Positions 40,830-47,252 of a stretch of DNA of 50,934 nucleotides are shown in pieces. Both the position numbers and the translations under genes were made by a program. The stretch comes from a virus. Under the pieces are notes generated by a model, which saw nothing but the letters and a program-made list of their open reading frames with translations, had not been told where the DNA came from and did not search any database. The stretch lies in IMG/VR virus record IMGVR_UViG_3300023174_003114, positions 1-50,934 of that record; one strand, 5' to 3'. Numbering within the stretch: position 1 is the stretch's first letter; every line of letters starts with the position of its first letter.

Positions 40830-41654
40830 TTATTTATCGTGGTCCAGCCATTCGTACACATTCAACCAAGCCCTACTACCTATGGTAGACTTTAAATGTT
40901 TTAGATTGGCACAGACATTACTTCTATTCTTCACATATTGATCCTTGGGCATGGGCTCTGTGATAACAGGCACTCCCTCCTGTTCGGCTATGTACTCAGC
41001 AAGATCCAAATAACTATGACTTAATCCAGAACCCACATTCCATATGCCTGATCCCTTGACCTGTTGCATAAAGTCCCAATGTAATTTACATACATCGCCA
41101 ACCCATACCCAATCTCTTTTGACTTTGTCGGCATTTTCCCATACTGTGATACGGCCTTCTTTACGTGCTTGTTGACGCCATTGATATATGGCATTGGTCT
41201 TGTGTGCTTTAACATGCTGCCATTTGCCATATACACTGAAGTATCTAAAGCCTTGTACAAAACTAGTATGAGCCTTTTGAAAAGCATATCTATCAAATAG
41301 ATATTTGCTCCATGCATAGGTACTTAATGGATTGCAAGCTGCTGTTTCTTCAAAATTCTTAGTATCACCATACACTGTGCTGCTACTGGCATACTGTAGA
41401 TTGACTCCTTGTCTTTGACATTCATCTAACAGCCAACAACTGAAGTCATAGTTCTTGCCCAATATGCTTTCCACATCTGAGTCCATAGAATCATGTACAT
41501 CGGCTAAATGTATTACCCAATCATATTGACGCACACTGGGCTTTGTGCTATCATCCCATTCATATCCATCTACTTGCACACCTTCCTGTTTGTGTAGAAA
41601 GGACATCATGTTTCTTCCAACAAAGCCCAAGTAGCCAGTGACTAATATCTTCAT
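40830..41654 (-). CDS. NAD-dependent epimerase, HldD-like
   Basis: 274 residues. Rossmann start KILVTGYLGFVGRNM (G-x-x-G-x-x-G), active-site ASSSTVYGD with catalytic Ser/Thr, and YAWSKYLFD (Y-x-x-x-K). The NYDFSCWLLDECQRQGVNLQ segment and the overall layout resemble ADP-heptose 6-epimerase (HldD) rather than UDP-glucose epimerases. It would alter sugar nucleotides for lipopolysaccharide core, fitting a surface-modification role. AAGGAGTGTATT precedes ATG 41654. Divergent from the next plus-strand gene. Confidence 0.8.
   Translation of the reverse strand: MKILVTGYLGFVGRNMMSFLHKQEGVQVDGYEWDDSTKPSVRQYDWVIHLADVHDSMDSDVESILGKNYDFSCWLLDECQRQGVNLQYASSSTVYGDTKNFEETAACNPLSTYAWSKYLFDRYAFQKAHTSFVQGFRYFSVYGKWQHVKAHKTNAIYQWRQQARKEGRITVWENADKVKRDWVWVGDVCKLHWDFMQQVKGSGIWNVGSGLSHSYLDLAEYIAEQEGVPVITEPMPKDQYVKNRSNVCANLKHLKSTIGSRAWLNVYEWLDHDK
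40831..40838 (-). promoter_or_regulatory. late-promoter-like octamer
   Basis: Minus-strand GATAAATA, then ACTTT and ATG 40825, overlapping the hldD-like stop. Same octamer-N5-ATG layout, no Shine-Dalgarno. Confidence 0.4.
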
Positions 41655-41670
41655 AATACACTCCTTGGTG

Positions 41671-41699
41671 TTGACAGAAGCAAAGTTAACTAGTATTAT
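41671..41699 (+). promoter_or_regulatory. near-consensus sigma70 promoter of phosphoribosyltransferase-like gene
   Basis: TTGACA (41671-41676), 17-base spacer, TATTAT (41694-41699), then seven bases to ATG 41707. No Shine-Dalgarno, so the mRNA should start at or one base before the ATG. Confidence 0.75.
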
Positions 41700-41706
41700 T
41701 TACATT

Positions 41707-42180
41707 ATGAATCAAACAGCATTTCCAGAACAATCACGTAGAATGACTGATGAAGAAGCAGAAACTTACTTCAGCATCATGCTAGATCAAATTAAAGAAT
41801 TCAATCCCAATGAGATTGTGGCAGTGGCACGTAGCGGATTTAGCTATGCCATGTGGGCTGCCCAAGAACTTAAACTGCCATTGGGAGCATATTGGAGTGA
41901 ACGTGCTGAATTGGTCACTGGCAGTGATCCAGAACGCATTGTGTTCATTGACGACAACATACTCAGTGGGAATACTTACAAGGATACTAAACTGTTTATG
42001 ACGAGATATTATCCAGACTGTGAGTGGCGGTGGGCTGTATTATTCAGTGACTGGAATACTCCCGAGGATGTTAGAAACGAAATTATTCAAGGTGTTAGGT
42101 TGCCCTATTTCGCAATGGAACCTATTTGGGGCAGTAGGAAAATAAGTAAAAATTATGGAGTTAGATACAGAGATGAGTGA
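41707..42180 (+). CDS. phosphoribosyltransferase-fold protein
   Basis: 157 residues from ATG 41707. Type I PRTase features: EIVAVARSGFSYAMWAA (substrate loop with the Arg), and ERIVFIDDNILSGNTYKDTK, which is the PRPP-binding loop with the acidic pair and a GNT turn. Likely handles nucleotide or PRPP salvage, or a modified base. The C-terminal part (GVRLPYFAMEPIWGSRK) is unusual. First gene of the rightward region; it overlaps the HAD gene. Confidence 0.75.
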   Translation: MNQTAFPEQSRRMTDEEAETYFSIMLDQIKEFNPNEIVAVARSGFSYAMWAAQELKLPLGAYWSERAELVTGSDPERIVFIDDNILSGNTYKDTKLFMTRYYPDCEWRWAVLFSDWNTPEDVRNEIIQGVRLPYFAMEPIWGSRKISKNYGVRYRDE

Positions 42181-42601
42181 AGAACGTAAAAATAAAACCG
42201 CATTTGATTTTGATGGCGTATTTGTGCCAGACTGCGAAAAGATTCCTACTGTAGGTGATACACTAGAATTTTTTGAATTGACCATGTACATGAAACCAAT
42301 TTTTGAACCAGTTGGTGAATGGTATTTGCTCACTGCTAGATTGGCCGAGCATGAAGAAATTACCAAAAGTTGGTTGCTCAAACACTTTAAGAATCAACCA
42401 AAAGAAATTTATCACAGCCGCACCAGTGATGAAGAGCCAGAAGCATACAAGGCTAGAATGATCAAAGAACACGACATTGATGTGTTTGTGGAAAGTGATC
42501 CTAGAACTGTACGTCATATCCAAAGAGAATATCCAGATATGGCTGTGGTACACTTTGCCGACTTTTGCCAAATGTACTTGAACTATAACGCAGGTACTTG
42601 A
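42155..42601 (+). CDS. HAD-superfamily hydrolase-like protein
   Basis: 148 residues (ATG 42155; ATG 42173 is possible, neither has a good ribosome site). Motif I is AFDFDGVFVPD (D-x-D nucleophile pair), motif II LLTARLAEHEE, Lys in YKARMIKEHD, and motif IV-like VFVESDPRTV. The HAD layout without a large cap fits a small phosphatase or 5'-nucleotidase, for example similar to the phosphatase domain of T4 polynucleotide kinase. It overlaps the PRTase gene, suggesting joint nucleotide metabolism. Confidence 0.75.
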   Translation: MELDTEMSEERKNKTAFDFDGVFVPDCEKIPTVGDTLEFFELTMYMKPIFEPVGEWYLLTARLAEHEEITKSWLLKHFKNQPKEIYHSRTSDEEPEAYKARMIKEHDIDVFVESDPRTVRHIQREYPDMAVVHFADFCQMYLNYNAGT

Positions 42602-42626
42602 CTTAGATAGCGTTTTCGCATATAAT
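42598..42626 (+). promoter_or_regulatory. sigma70 promoter of the small-gene array
   Basis: TTGACT (42598-42603), 17-base spacer, TATAAT (42621-42626). Predicted +1 near 42633 puts the ATG at 42631 outside the mRNA, so the first gene starts at 42658. I find no terminator before 47560, so one long transcript is likely. Confidence 0.8.
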
Positions 42627-42657
42627 GTAAATGTTGCTAACTTACACACTTACAGAT

Positions 42658-42909
42658 ATGCGAAAACTACTTATTGGCTTGCTGGTTATTAATTTAACTG
42701 CTTGTGGCTCTTTGCCTCAACCACTATGCCCTGGAACAAGGGAATACGATGTTCAACATTGTCGTGGAGAAAAGGCACTTAGAATACCAAACTTTTATGG
42801 CGAAGCAGGTCAACGCAAAGAAAAATGTATGCAATGTATTGATGTAGATCAAAACTGCTACATGATGTCTGTACCAAGACAGTGTAAAGCCAATAACTGG
42901 AAGTACTGA
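42658..42909 (+). CDS. small lipoprotein
   Basis: 83 residues. MRKLLIGLLVINLTACGSLP is a lipoprotein signal peptide with the lipobox LTAC (Cys 16 lipidated). The mature part has six more Cys residues (CPGTREYDVQHCRGE, KEKCMQCIDVDQNCYMM, RQCKAN), suggesting disulphides in the periplasm. Could block superinfection or act on the envelope; not known. Its stop overlaps the first array gene start (TGATG). Confidence 0.75.
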   Translation: MRKLLIGLLVINLTACGSLPQPLCPGTREYDVQHCRGEKALRIPNFYGEAGQRKEKCMQCIDVDQNCYMMSVPRQCKANNWKY

Positions 42910-43112
42910 TGAAGATCACTAATGTGGATGTTGGCTTGTTCAAACTGCCAGGTGTTGTTCTTGATCGAGAAGAACTCAACGAAGAACGATTACTTGAAAT
43001 ACAGACTTGGTGCATGGAACATAATTGTGGCAAACAAATGACCGACATCATGTGGAGCTTCAAAAAAGCCAGTCATCGTGATCTGTTTATCCTACACTGG
43101 AATGATCAATGA
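42909..43112 (+). CDS. array gene 1 (LFILHW end)
   Basis: 67 residues. It carries the family helix IQTWCMEHNCG and ends SHRDLFILHWNDQ, a divergent form of the array's C-terminal motif with a four-residue tail. It starts in the TGATG overlap with the lipoprotein stop and ends in ATGA with the next gene. Function unknown. Confidence 0.75.
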   Translation: MKITNVDVGLFKLPGVVLDREELNEERLLEIQTWCMEHNCGKQMTDIMWSFKKASHRDLFILHWNDQ

Positions 43113-43324
43113 AACCCTGCTTCCTATACTACGCCTCCAATAGTAATCAAGACAACAGCATCTGGGGCAACATGGTCAATTACTACTATGATCATGTTCA
43201 TTTTGAACACAATATATCATTAAACCAATGGCTGGCCAAAGACTTTAAGGCTCGAGTAGATGGTGCCAACCTTGTGTTCGAAGATGAAAAATACTACAAT
43301 TGGTTCATGCTGAGATTCCAATGA
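43109..43324 (+). CDS. array gene 2 (WFMLRFQ end)
   Basis: 71 residues: Asn/Tyr-rich start (YYASNSNQDNSIWGN), NQWLAKDF helix and FEDEKYYNWFMLRFQ end. This F-x-DEK-x-x-x-WF-x-LR form is the clearest ancestor-like version of the tail. Starts by ATGA overlap; the ctgagattcca before the next ATG gives a weak Shine-Dalgarno. Confidence 0.75.
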   Translation: MKPCFLYYASNSNQDNSIWGNMVNYYYDHVHFEHNISLNQWLAKDFKARVDGANLVFEDEKYYNWFMLRFQ

Positions 43325-43557
43325 AGAAGGCCAAGTTAATTTGGGTTGAAACCGAAGATCCACTAATCTTGGCTGCAAGAATGGATGCTTACTACGTTTA
43401 CGAGAACACAGAATGTGATCCAGTGTTTAACGAACGGACCATGGATCCCATACAGGCTTGGTGCCAGCAAACTAACTGCGGTGTACGCATCAGCTTTGAC
43501 ATGTTTCAATTCAAAAACCAAGCACAAAAGACCATGTTCTTGTTGAGGTGGGCATGA
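43321..43557 (+). CDS. array gene 3 (MFLLRWA end)
   Basis: 78 residues from ATG 43321. IQAWCQQTNCGVRISFDMFQ is the W-C-x-x-x-N helix followed by a strand; FKNQAQKTMFLLRWA closes it. The DNA TTGAGGTGGGCATGA gives the next gene its GAGGTGG ribosome site. Closest in layout to array genes 1 and 4, with which it shares the 'W-C' helix and Phe strand. Confidence 0.75.
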   Translation: MKKAKLIWVETEDPLILAARMDAYYVYENTECDPVFNERTMDPIQAWCQQTNCGVRISFDMFQFKNQAQKTMFLLRWA

Positions 43558-43748
43558 AGGTATTCGAGAAGTTCCATCGAGCCGACAGTCTGGTCATAAT
43601 TCTAACGGACTTTGTTTACTTTGCAGATAATGCCGAAGCAGTGGATGAATGGTGCTGGCAAACACTTGGTTATCACCCTAGAGAGGGCATGATACTAACA
43701 TTTCGTAAACCCAGTCATACTACATTGTTTATGTTGAGGTGGTCGTGA
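43554..43748 (+). CDS. array gene 4 (LFMLRWS end)
   Basis: 64 residues, from ATG 43554. VDEWCWQTLGYHPREGMIL and FRKPSHTTLFMLRWS: PSH-x-x-LF replaces the DEK-x-x-x-WF form, as in array gene 1. The end TTGAGGTGGTCGTGA makes the next start GTG rather than ATG. Confidence 0.75.
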   Translation: MKVFEKFHRADSLVIILTDFVYFADNAEAVDEWCWQTLGYHPREGMILTFRKPSHTTLFMLRWS

Positions 43749-43981
43749 GTCATTTACCACGCAAAGGTCAGTATGAACTGTTCACCCATAACAATAAAAC
43801 CTATTGCTTCGATGATGTTGAGTTTGACTGTGATCCAGCCGTAGTCGATGCTCCAGATGAAATGTGGAATTGGCTACGCAGTTATCCTGACCTATGTAAG
43901 CCCATGGATCATACCAATACTGCCTACTATTTAGATCCCAAATTATACTTAATGTGGAAACTTAAATATGCATACCGTTGA
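43745..43981 (+). CDS. array gene 5 (degenerate tail)
   Basis: 78 residues, GTG start at 43745 in a GTGA overlap. FDDVEFDCDPAVVDAPDEMW then a helix WNWLRSYPDLC and LDPKLYLMWKLKYAYR in place of WF-x-LRWS. The tail is recognisable but has lost Arg-Trp-Ser, and the following gene does not use the GAGGTGG module. Likely family member that drifted. Confidence 0.6.
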   Translation: MSHLPRKGQYELFTHNNKTYCFDDVEFDCDPAVVDAPDEMWNWLRSYPDLCKPMDHTNTAYYLDPKLYLMWKLKYAYR

Positions 43982-44351
43982 TCGAAAAGTACAAGATTTT
44001 TGCCACAAGTATGAGGCTACTATAAAGCCCAGTCATAGAAAATGGCGAAGGTATAAACCTATACAGTATAAGGCCAACGACCCTTACTTACCTATAAATC
44101 ATGAAGTGGTCTATGATGAAGAGCCCATGGTTGAATTAACTATGCCCGCGGATCGGTTAAGTGCCCTAATAGATTTGGAAGACTTTAAGGATCGTCTACA
44201 AAAAAATCTAATGAGTCCCGTACACAGTTCAGGCACGGCCTATCATATGCTTACAGAATACGAAGAAGAATGTCGCATTAGGCATACCAATCCTGCTGTA
44301 CGAAAAGCCTATGAAAAATATAGAATGCTGTTAACACTGACTCGATATTGA
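43968..44351 (+). CDS. conserved phage protein within the array, 127 aa
   Basis: Lacks the array tail. PMVELTMPADRLSALIDLED, KDRLQKNLM, and HTNPAVRKAYEKYRMLLTLT form a helical protein familiar from T4-like marine phages (V-E-L-T-x-P ... L-x-D-L-E ... NPAV). It seems to be an unrelated gene inserted in the array between members 5 and 6. Start ATG 43968 overlaps the previous gene by 14 bases. Confidence 0.7.
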   Translation: MHTVDRKVQDFCHKYEATIKPSHRKWRRYKPIQYKANDPYLPINHEVVYDEEPMVELTMPADRLSALIDLEDFKDRLQKNLMSPVHSSGTAYHMLTEYEEECRIRHTNPAVRKAYEKYRMLLTLTRY

Positions 44352-44365
44352 GAAGTGAGGCGATT

Positions 44366-44548
44366 ATGACAGTTACCATACCTTACGATCCATTTGGGGA
44401 ACCAACGAAATGGGCTAAAAAATATTGTTCAAGTTATATCACTAACGATATGCATATGGATGGATACAATACATATGATCATACTAAGGTTGATTATCAT
44501 TTTAGCGACGAAAAAGATGCCATGTGGTTTAAACTGAGATGGTCATGA
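44366..44548 (+). CDS. array gene 6 (WFKLRWS end)
   Basis: 60 residues. ATG 44366 is chosen over TTG 44348 because GAGG lies five bases upstream. TKWAKKYCSSYITND replaces the W-C helix; end FSDEKDAMWFKLRWS is the textbook tail. CTGAGATGGTCATGA joins it to the next gene. Confidence 0.8.
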   Translation: MTVTIPYDPFGEPTKWAKKYCSSYITNDMHMDGYNTYDHTKVDYHFSDEKDAMWFKLRWS

Positions 44549-44817
44549 ACGTAGTAGTTAAAAACAATTGGATGGTCCTGCCTAAGAAGCCTGCACCGAA
44601 CGAAAACTATAGTGTCTTGACCAAGGCAGTAGTCGACGGTGATCAGTGGTACACTGTTCGCTGTAGTAAAGAAGCATCTGTATGGTTTAGAGAAACATTT
44701 CCCCAGCATAAAGATAAACTATGGTTTGAAAACATAGATCAGCATTGGCAACTGAATAAGAATGTTTATGACATGCACGAAAAACTCTATACTATGTTAG
44801 TTCTGAGGTGGTCATGA
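44545..44817 (+). CDS. array gene 7 (MLVLRWS end)
   Basis: 90 residues, longer than most members. WYTVRCSKEASVWFRETFPQ resembles a second copy of the helix region, then LWFENIDQHWQLNKNVYDMH, and KLYTMLVLRWS where ML replaces WF. Starts by ATGA. Confidence 0.75.
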   Translation: MNVVVKNNWMVLPKKPAPNENYSVLTKAVVDGDQWYTVRCSKEASVWFRETFPQHKDKLWFENIDQHWQLNKNVYDMHEKLYTMLVLRWS

Positions 44818-45026
44818 ATATTCAAGTAGAAGCCTGGCCCTATCATCGCAGTTATCGCGGTGATGTTTATAGAGTTAAAACTATGCCCGAATTCCATGCT
44901 ATCATCGAATGGATGTGGAAAAATAATGTGGACTATTTACACGAGTTTACAGGTCCAGAAGGATACGGTTTTAGTGTAAGACCAAAAGGTCCTGGATATA
45001 CAATGTTCGTGTTGAGATGGTTGTAA
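44814..45026 (+). CDS. array gene 8 (MFVLRWL end)
   Basis: 70 residues. HAIIEWMWKNNVDYLHEF is the helix with W-M-W instead of W-C; GYGFSVRPKGPGYTMFVLRWL closes with PGY before MF-x-LRW. The end TTGAGATGGTTGTAATG uses a TAA stop and a one-base overlap with the next ATG. Confidence 0.75.
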   Translation: MNIQVEAWPYHRSYRGDVYRVKTMPEFHAIIEWMWKNNVDYLHEFTGPEGYGFSVRPKGPGYTMFVLRWL

Positions 45027-45205
45027 TGGAAGTTAAGACTGTTTACCGAAATATGGCAGCAGGGGCCTGGGATGAAAAAGTCCAATGGTGTAAAGAAAAT
45101 CTTTACCACGGGGGATACTATGAACCTAACTGGTACTTGCGTTATCCTTGGATAGAGTTTGATGACGAAAAAGAATATGCTTGGTTCGTGTTGAGGTGGT
45201 CATAA
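45026..45205 (+). CDS. array gene 9 (WFVLRWS end)
   Basis: 59 residues, the shortest member. KVQWCKENLYHGGYYE (W-C helix), WYLRYPWIEF strand, FDDEKEYAWFVLRWS tail. It shows the minimum architecture: helix, strand, DEK turn-helix, final strand. TAATG junction with the next gene. Confidence 0.85.
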   Translation: MEVKTVYRNMAAGAWDEKVQWCKENLYHGGYYEPNWYLRYPWIEFDDEKEYAWFVLRWS

Positions 45206-45432
45206 TGAATCGAGTAAGATTGCCAGCATGGGAAGGTCCTGTGCTCAATGCTACTATATGGTTGAGGGAGCATTTGGACATGCCCGAATATGAAACATTA
45301 GAGCCTGCGTTTGCGGGATATTTTAATTGCCAAATAGTAACAGAGGACGATCCTGTTCATCGTCATATCTTTAAGGTCTATGCCGAGTTTGATGAACCTG
45401 TGGCTACTTGGTTCATGTTGAGGTGGTCATAA
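45205..45432 (+). CDS. array gene 10 (WFMLRWS end)
   Basis: 75 residues. ATIWLREHLDMPEYETL is a variant of the helix without Cys; the body FNCQIVTEDDPVHRHIFKVY forms strands, and FDEPVATWFMLRWS is the tail. TAATG junction both sides. Confidence 0.8.
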   Translation: MNRVRLPAWEGPVLNATIWLREHLDMPEYETLEPAFAGYFNCQIVTEDDPVHRHIFKVYAEFDEPVATWFMLRWS

Positions 45433-45653
45433 TGTTTATTCATACATACAACAGCACCTATTGGAAAGTTGCCACATTTATGACACCTAAAGAAAATCGT
45501 AAAGAGATTACTAAATGGTGCTATCAAAATTTTGGTGCTCCTGGTATGAATACTCTCACTAAACAGACTCGGTGGAAAGATAGTATTCAATATGGTGAAG
45601 TATATTTTAGTAATCAAAAAGACCTTGTGTGGTTTATTTTGAGATGGTCATGA
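45432..45653 (+). CDS. array gene 11 (WFILRWS end)
   Basis: 73 residues. KEITKWCYQNFGAPGMNTL, strand IQYGEVYF, tail FSNQKDLVWFILRWS. Lys-rich compared with its neighbours. Start ATG 45432 in a TAATG; stop in ATGA with the next gene. Confidence 0.85.
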   Translation: MFIHTYNSTYWKVATFMTPKENRKEITKWCYQNFGAPGMNTLTKQTRWKDSIQYGEVYFSNQKDLVWFILRWS

Positions 45654-45880
45654 TTGATCCTTGGCATATGCGAGTAATAGATAACTCTATAGTAGTCAAT
45701 CGCAAACGGTTAGATGTAGACTTATTTGAAGTTATCCAATGGACAAAGAAAAATTGTCCACATTATATATGTAATCAATATCACGGTGGACATTATGGCA
45801 ATGATCTAATTGATTTTTTATTTTTAGATACTGAAAAAGCCAAAAAAGAAATGAATTGGTTTTTATTGAGGTGGTCATGA
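45650..45880 (+). CDS. array gene 12 (WFLLRWS end)
   Basis: 76 residues. VIQWTKKNCPHYICNQYHGG with Cys moved along the helix, LIDFLFLDTEK strand and turn, then EMNWFLLRWS; the DEK helix is three residues longer. ATGA both sides. Confidence 0.8.
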   Translation: MIDPWHMRVIDNSIVVNRKRLDVDLFEVIQWTKKNCPHYICNQYHGGHYGNDLIDFLFLDTEKAKKEMNWFLLRWS

Positions 45881-46266
45881 GTCAAAAAGAAATTAAGGGT
45901 CTATATTTTTGGAAAGGCCGGTATAACCATTGTATACCTTGCGGACTAAACATCAAAGAAAAACTTTGGTGGCGTTTCATGCCTGGTGTTGTCATCAATG
46001 TAAAGTGGCCAAAAGGTATGATTATAGCAGGTCCCGGTCCAGAAGATACACGGTGGTATGATTTAGGTGGTACTGCTTATATTAAATTTGAATCGGCGGA
46101 TCCGAACGATCACTATCGTCCTTGGATGGAAAAACATGTTGGTAAACAAGGGCGAGATTGGAATTGGGGACTGACTGGGAATGACGCTGCTGAAAATCGC
46201 CTAACCATAAAGATTAGACAAAAACATGCCAAGTATGCTACAATAGCAGCATTGAGGTGGTCGTGA
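45877..46266 (+). CDS. array gene 13 (IAALRWS end)
   Basis: 129 residues, the longest member. The first 100 residues (LYFWKGRYNHCIPCGLNIKE, then GVVINVKWPKGMIIAGPGPE) do not resemble the others; only the last ten (KYATIAALRWS) keep the tail, without WF. A fusion of a foreign domain to the module, or strong drift. End GTGA gives a GTG start to the next gene. Confidence 0.75.
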   Translation: MSQKEIKGLYFWKGRYNHCIPCGLNIKEKLWWRFMPGVVINVKWPKGMIIAGPGPEDTRWYDLGGTAYIKFESADPNDHYRPWMEKHVGKQGRDWNWGLTGNDAAENRLTIKIRQKHAKYATIAALRWS

Positions 46267-46469
46267 TTGAAGCTAAATTTCAGTGTATGAATCCATATGT
46301 AGTAAGTAAAATGCTGGATTGGTGCGATCAACAATTTGGACAAATGGCTCCTGACCTAGAGTATGTGGGTAGCCAGTTTAGATGGGGATTTCGTATTATG
46401 TCTCAAGAGATGCTGTTTAAGTTTGACAATGATCGAGATTATGCTTGGTTCGTGTTGAAATGGTCATGA
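46263..46469 (+). CDS. array gene 14 (WFVLKWS end)
   Basis: 68 residues, GTG start. SKMLDWCDQQFGQMAPDLEY, strands FRWGFRIMSQEMLFKF, tail FDNDRDYAWFVLKWS with Lys for Arg: the codon change AAA for AGG makes the ribosome site TTGAAATGGTC, weaker than in its neighbours. Confidence 0.8.
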   Translation: MIEAKFQCMNPYVVSKMLDWCDQQFGQMAPDLEYVGSQFRWGFRIMSQEMLFKFDNDRDYAWFVLKWS

Positions 46470-46780
46470 CGAGATCGCAATTCGCCGAACATTGGAATAC
46501 CATTAGAGCCGGCCTCGGTGATGATGACAGCCCACTATGGGAAGCGGAATTCGATTGCTCTCCATGCCAATGGTTTATCAATATCCCTCCCATACAACCT
46601 GCTAGTGAATTACGAACTAGGGATTATCCTTGGGGACACAAGTCATATTTTTGGTCTTGGTGCAATCAAACGCTTCAAGGGCAGGTTCGATGCTTCAGTT
46701 GCGATATTGACGGTATGAGCGAATGGTGGGGATTTACCAACGAAAAAGACATATCTTGGTTCATATTGAGGTGGACATGA
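46466..46780 (+). CDS. array gene 15 (WFILRWT end)
   Basis: 104 residues. An extended N-terminus rich in Trp/Pro precedes SYFWSWCNQTLQGQVRCFSC and FTNEKDISWFILRWT. It looks like a standard member with about 40 extra residues in front. End TTGAGGTGGACATGA. Confidence 0.75.
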   Translation: MTRSQFAEHWNTIRAGLGDDDSPLWEAEFDCSPCQWFINIPPIQPASELRTRDYPWGHKSYFWSWCNQTLQGQVRCFSCDIDGMSEWWGFTNEKDISWFILRWT

Positions 46781-47022
46781 AGCCTTGCGAATTACAAATA
46801 ATATTAAGTCGAGAATACAGTGAATTTGGGCGTCATGTTCCAGTCACTCTTACACCAGAAGCACGATTTGTCACGGGCAATGCAAGACATGACGCTCAGA
46901 TACATCGTATACTAGTCGAATACGGTATAGAACTTGATTTGAATCACAAACTCCACAGTATTGAAGACTACCGCATTGTTGATGAAAAGAAATTTATGTG
47001 GTTCTTGTTGAGGTGGTCATAA
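46777..47022 (+). CDS. array gene 16 (WFLLRWS end)
   Basis: 81 residues. HDAQIHRILVEYGIELDLNH takes the place of the W-C helix; end VDEKKFMWFLLRWS is typical. Start ATG 46777 (ATGA), TAATG at the end. Confidence 0.75.
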   Translation: MKPCELQIILSREYSEFGRHVPVTLTPEARFVTGNARHDAQIHRILVEYGIELDLNHKLHSIEDYRIVDEKKFMWFLLRWS

Positions 47023-47252
47023 TGGCTGAAAAAGTTTTTATAGAACGAGGTTCTTACAAATTGATCAGCGACGAACGTGACGTAATGCTGCCTATGGGGT
47101 TAACCAATCAAGTCGAAGAATGGTGCCTAAATAATAATATTACGGCAGAACGGGTTCCACGGCAATTAATAGGTCAAACCGCATTTGGTGTCACACTTTG
47201 GCGTATCAAAGATGAAAGACAACGTATGTGGTTTACCTTGAGGTGGTTATGA
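47022..47252 (+). CDS. array gene 17 (WFTLRWL end)
   Basis: 76 residues. NQVEEWCLNNNITAERVP, strand FGVTLWRI, tail KDERQRMWFTLRWL. The end TTGAGGTGGTTATGA keeps the GAGGTGG ribosome site although Ser became Leu. Confidence 0.8.
   Translation: MAEKVFIERGSYKLISDERDVMLPMGLTNQVEEWCLNNNITAERVPRQLIGQTAFGVTLWRIKDERQRMWFTLRWL

Noticed and set aside
42631-42657. Longer start of the lipoprotein at ATG 42631
   Set aside because: It lies upstream of the predicted transcription start of the TATAAT at 42621-42626, and it would spoil the signal peptide.
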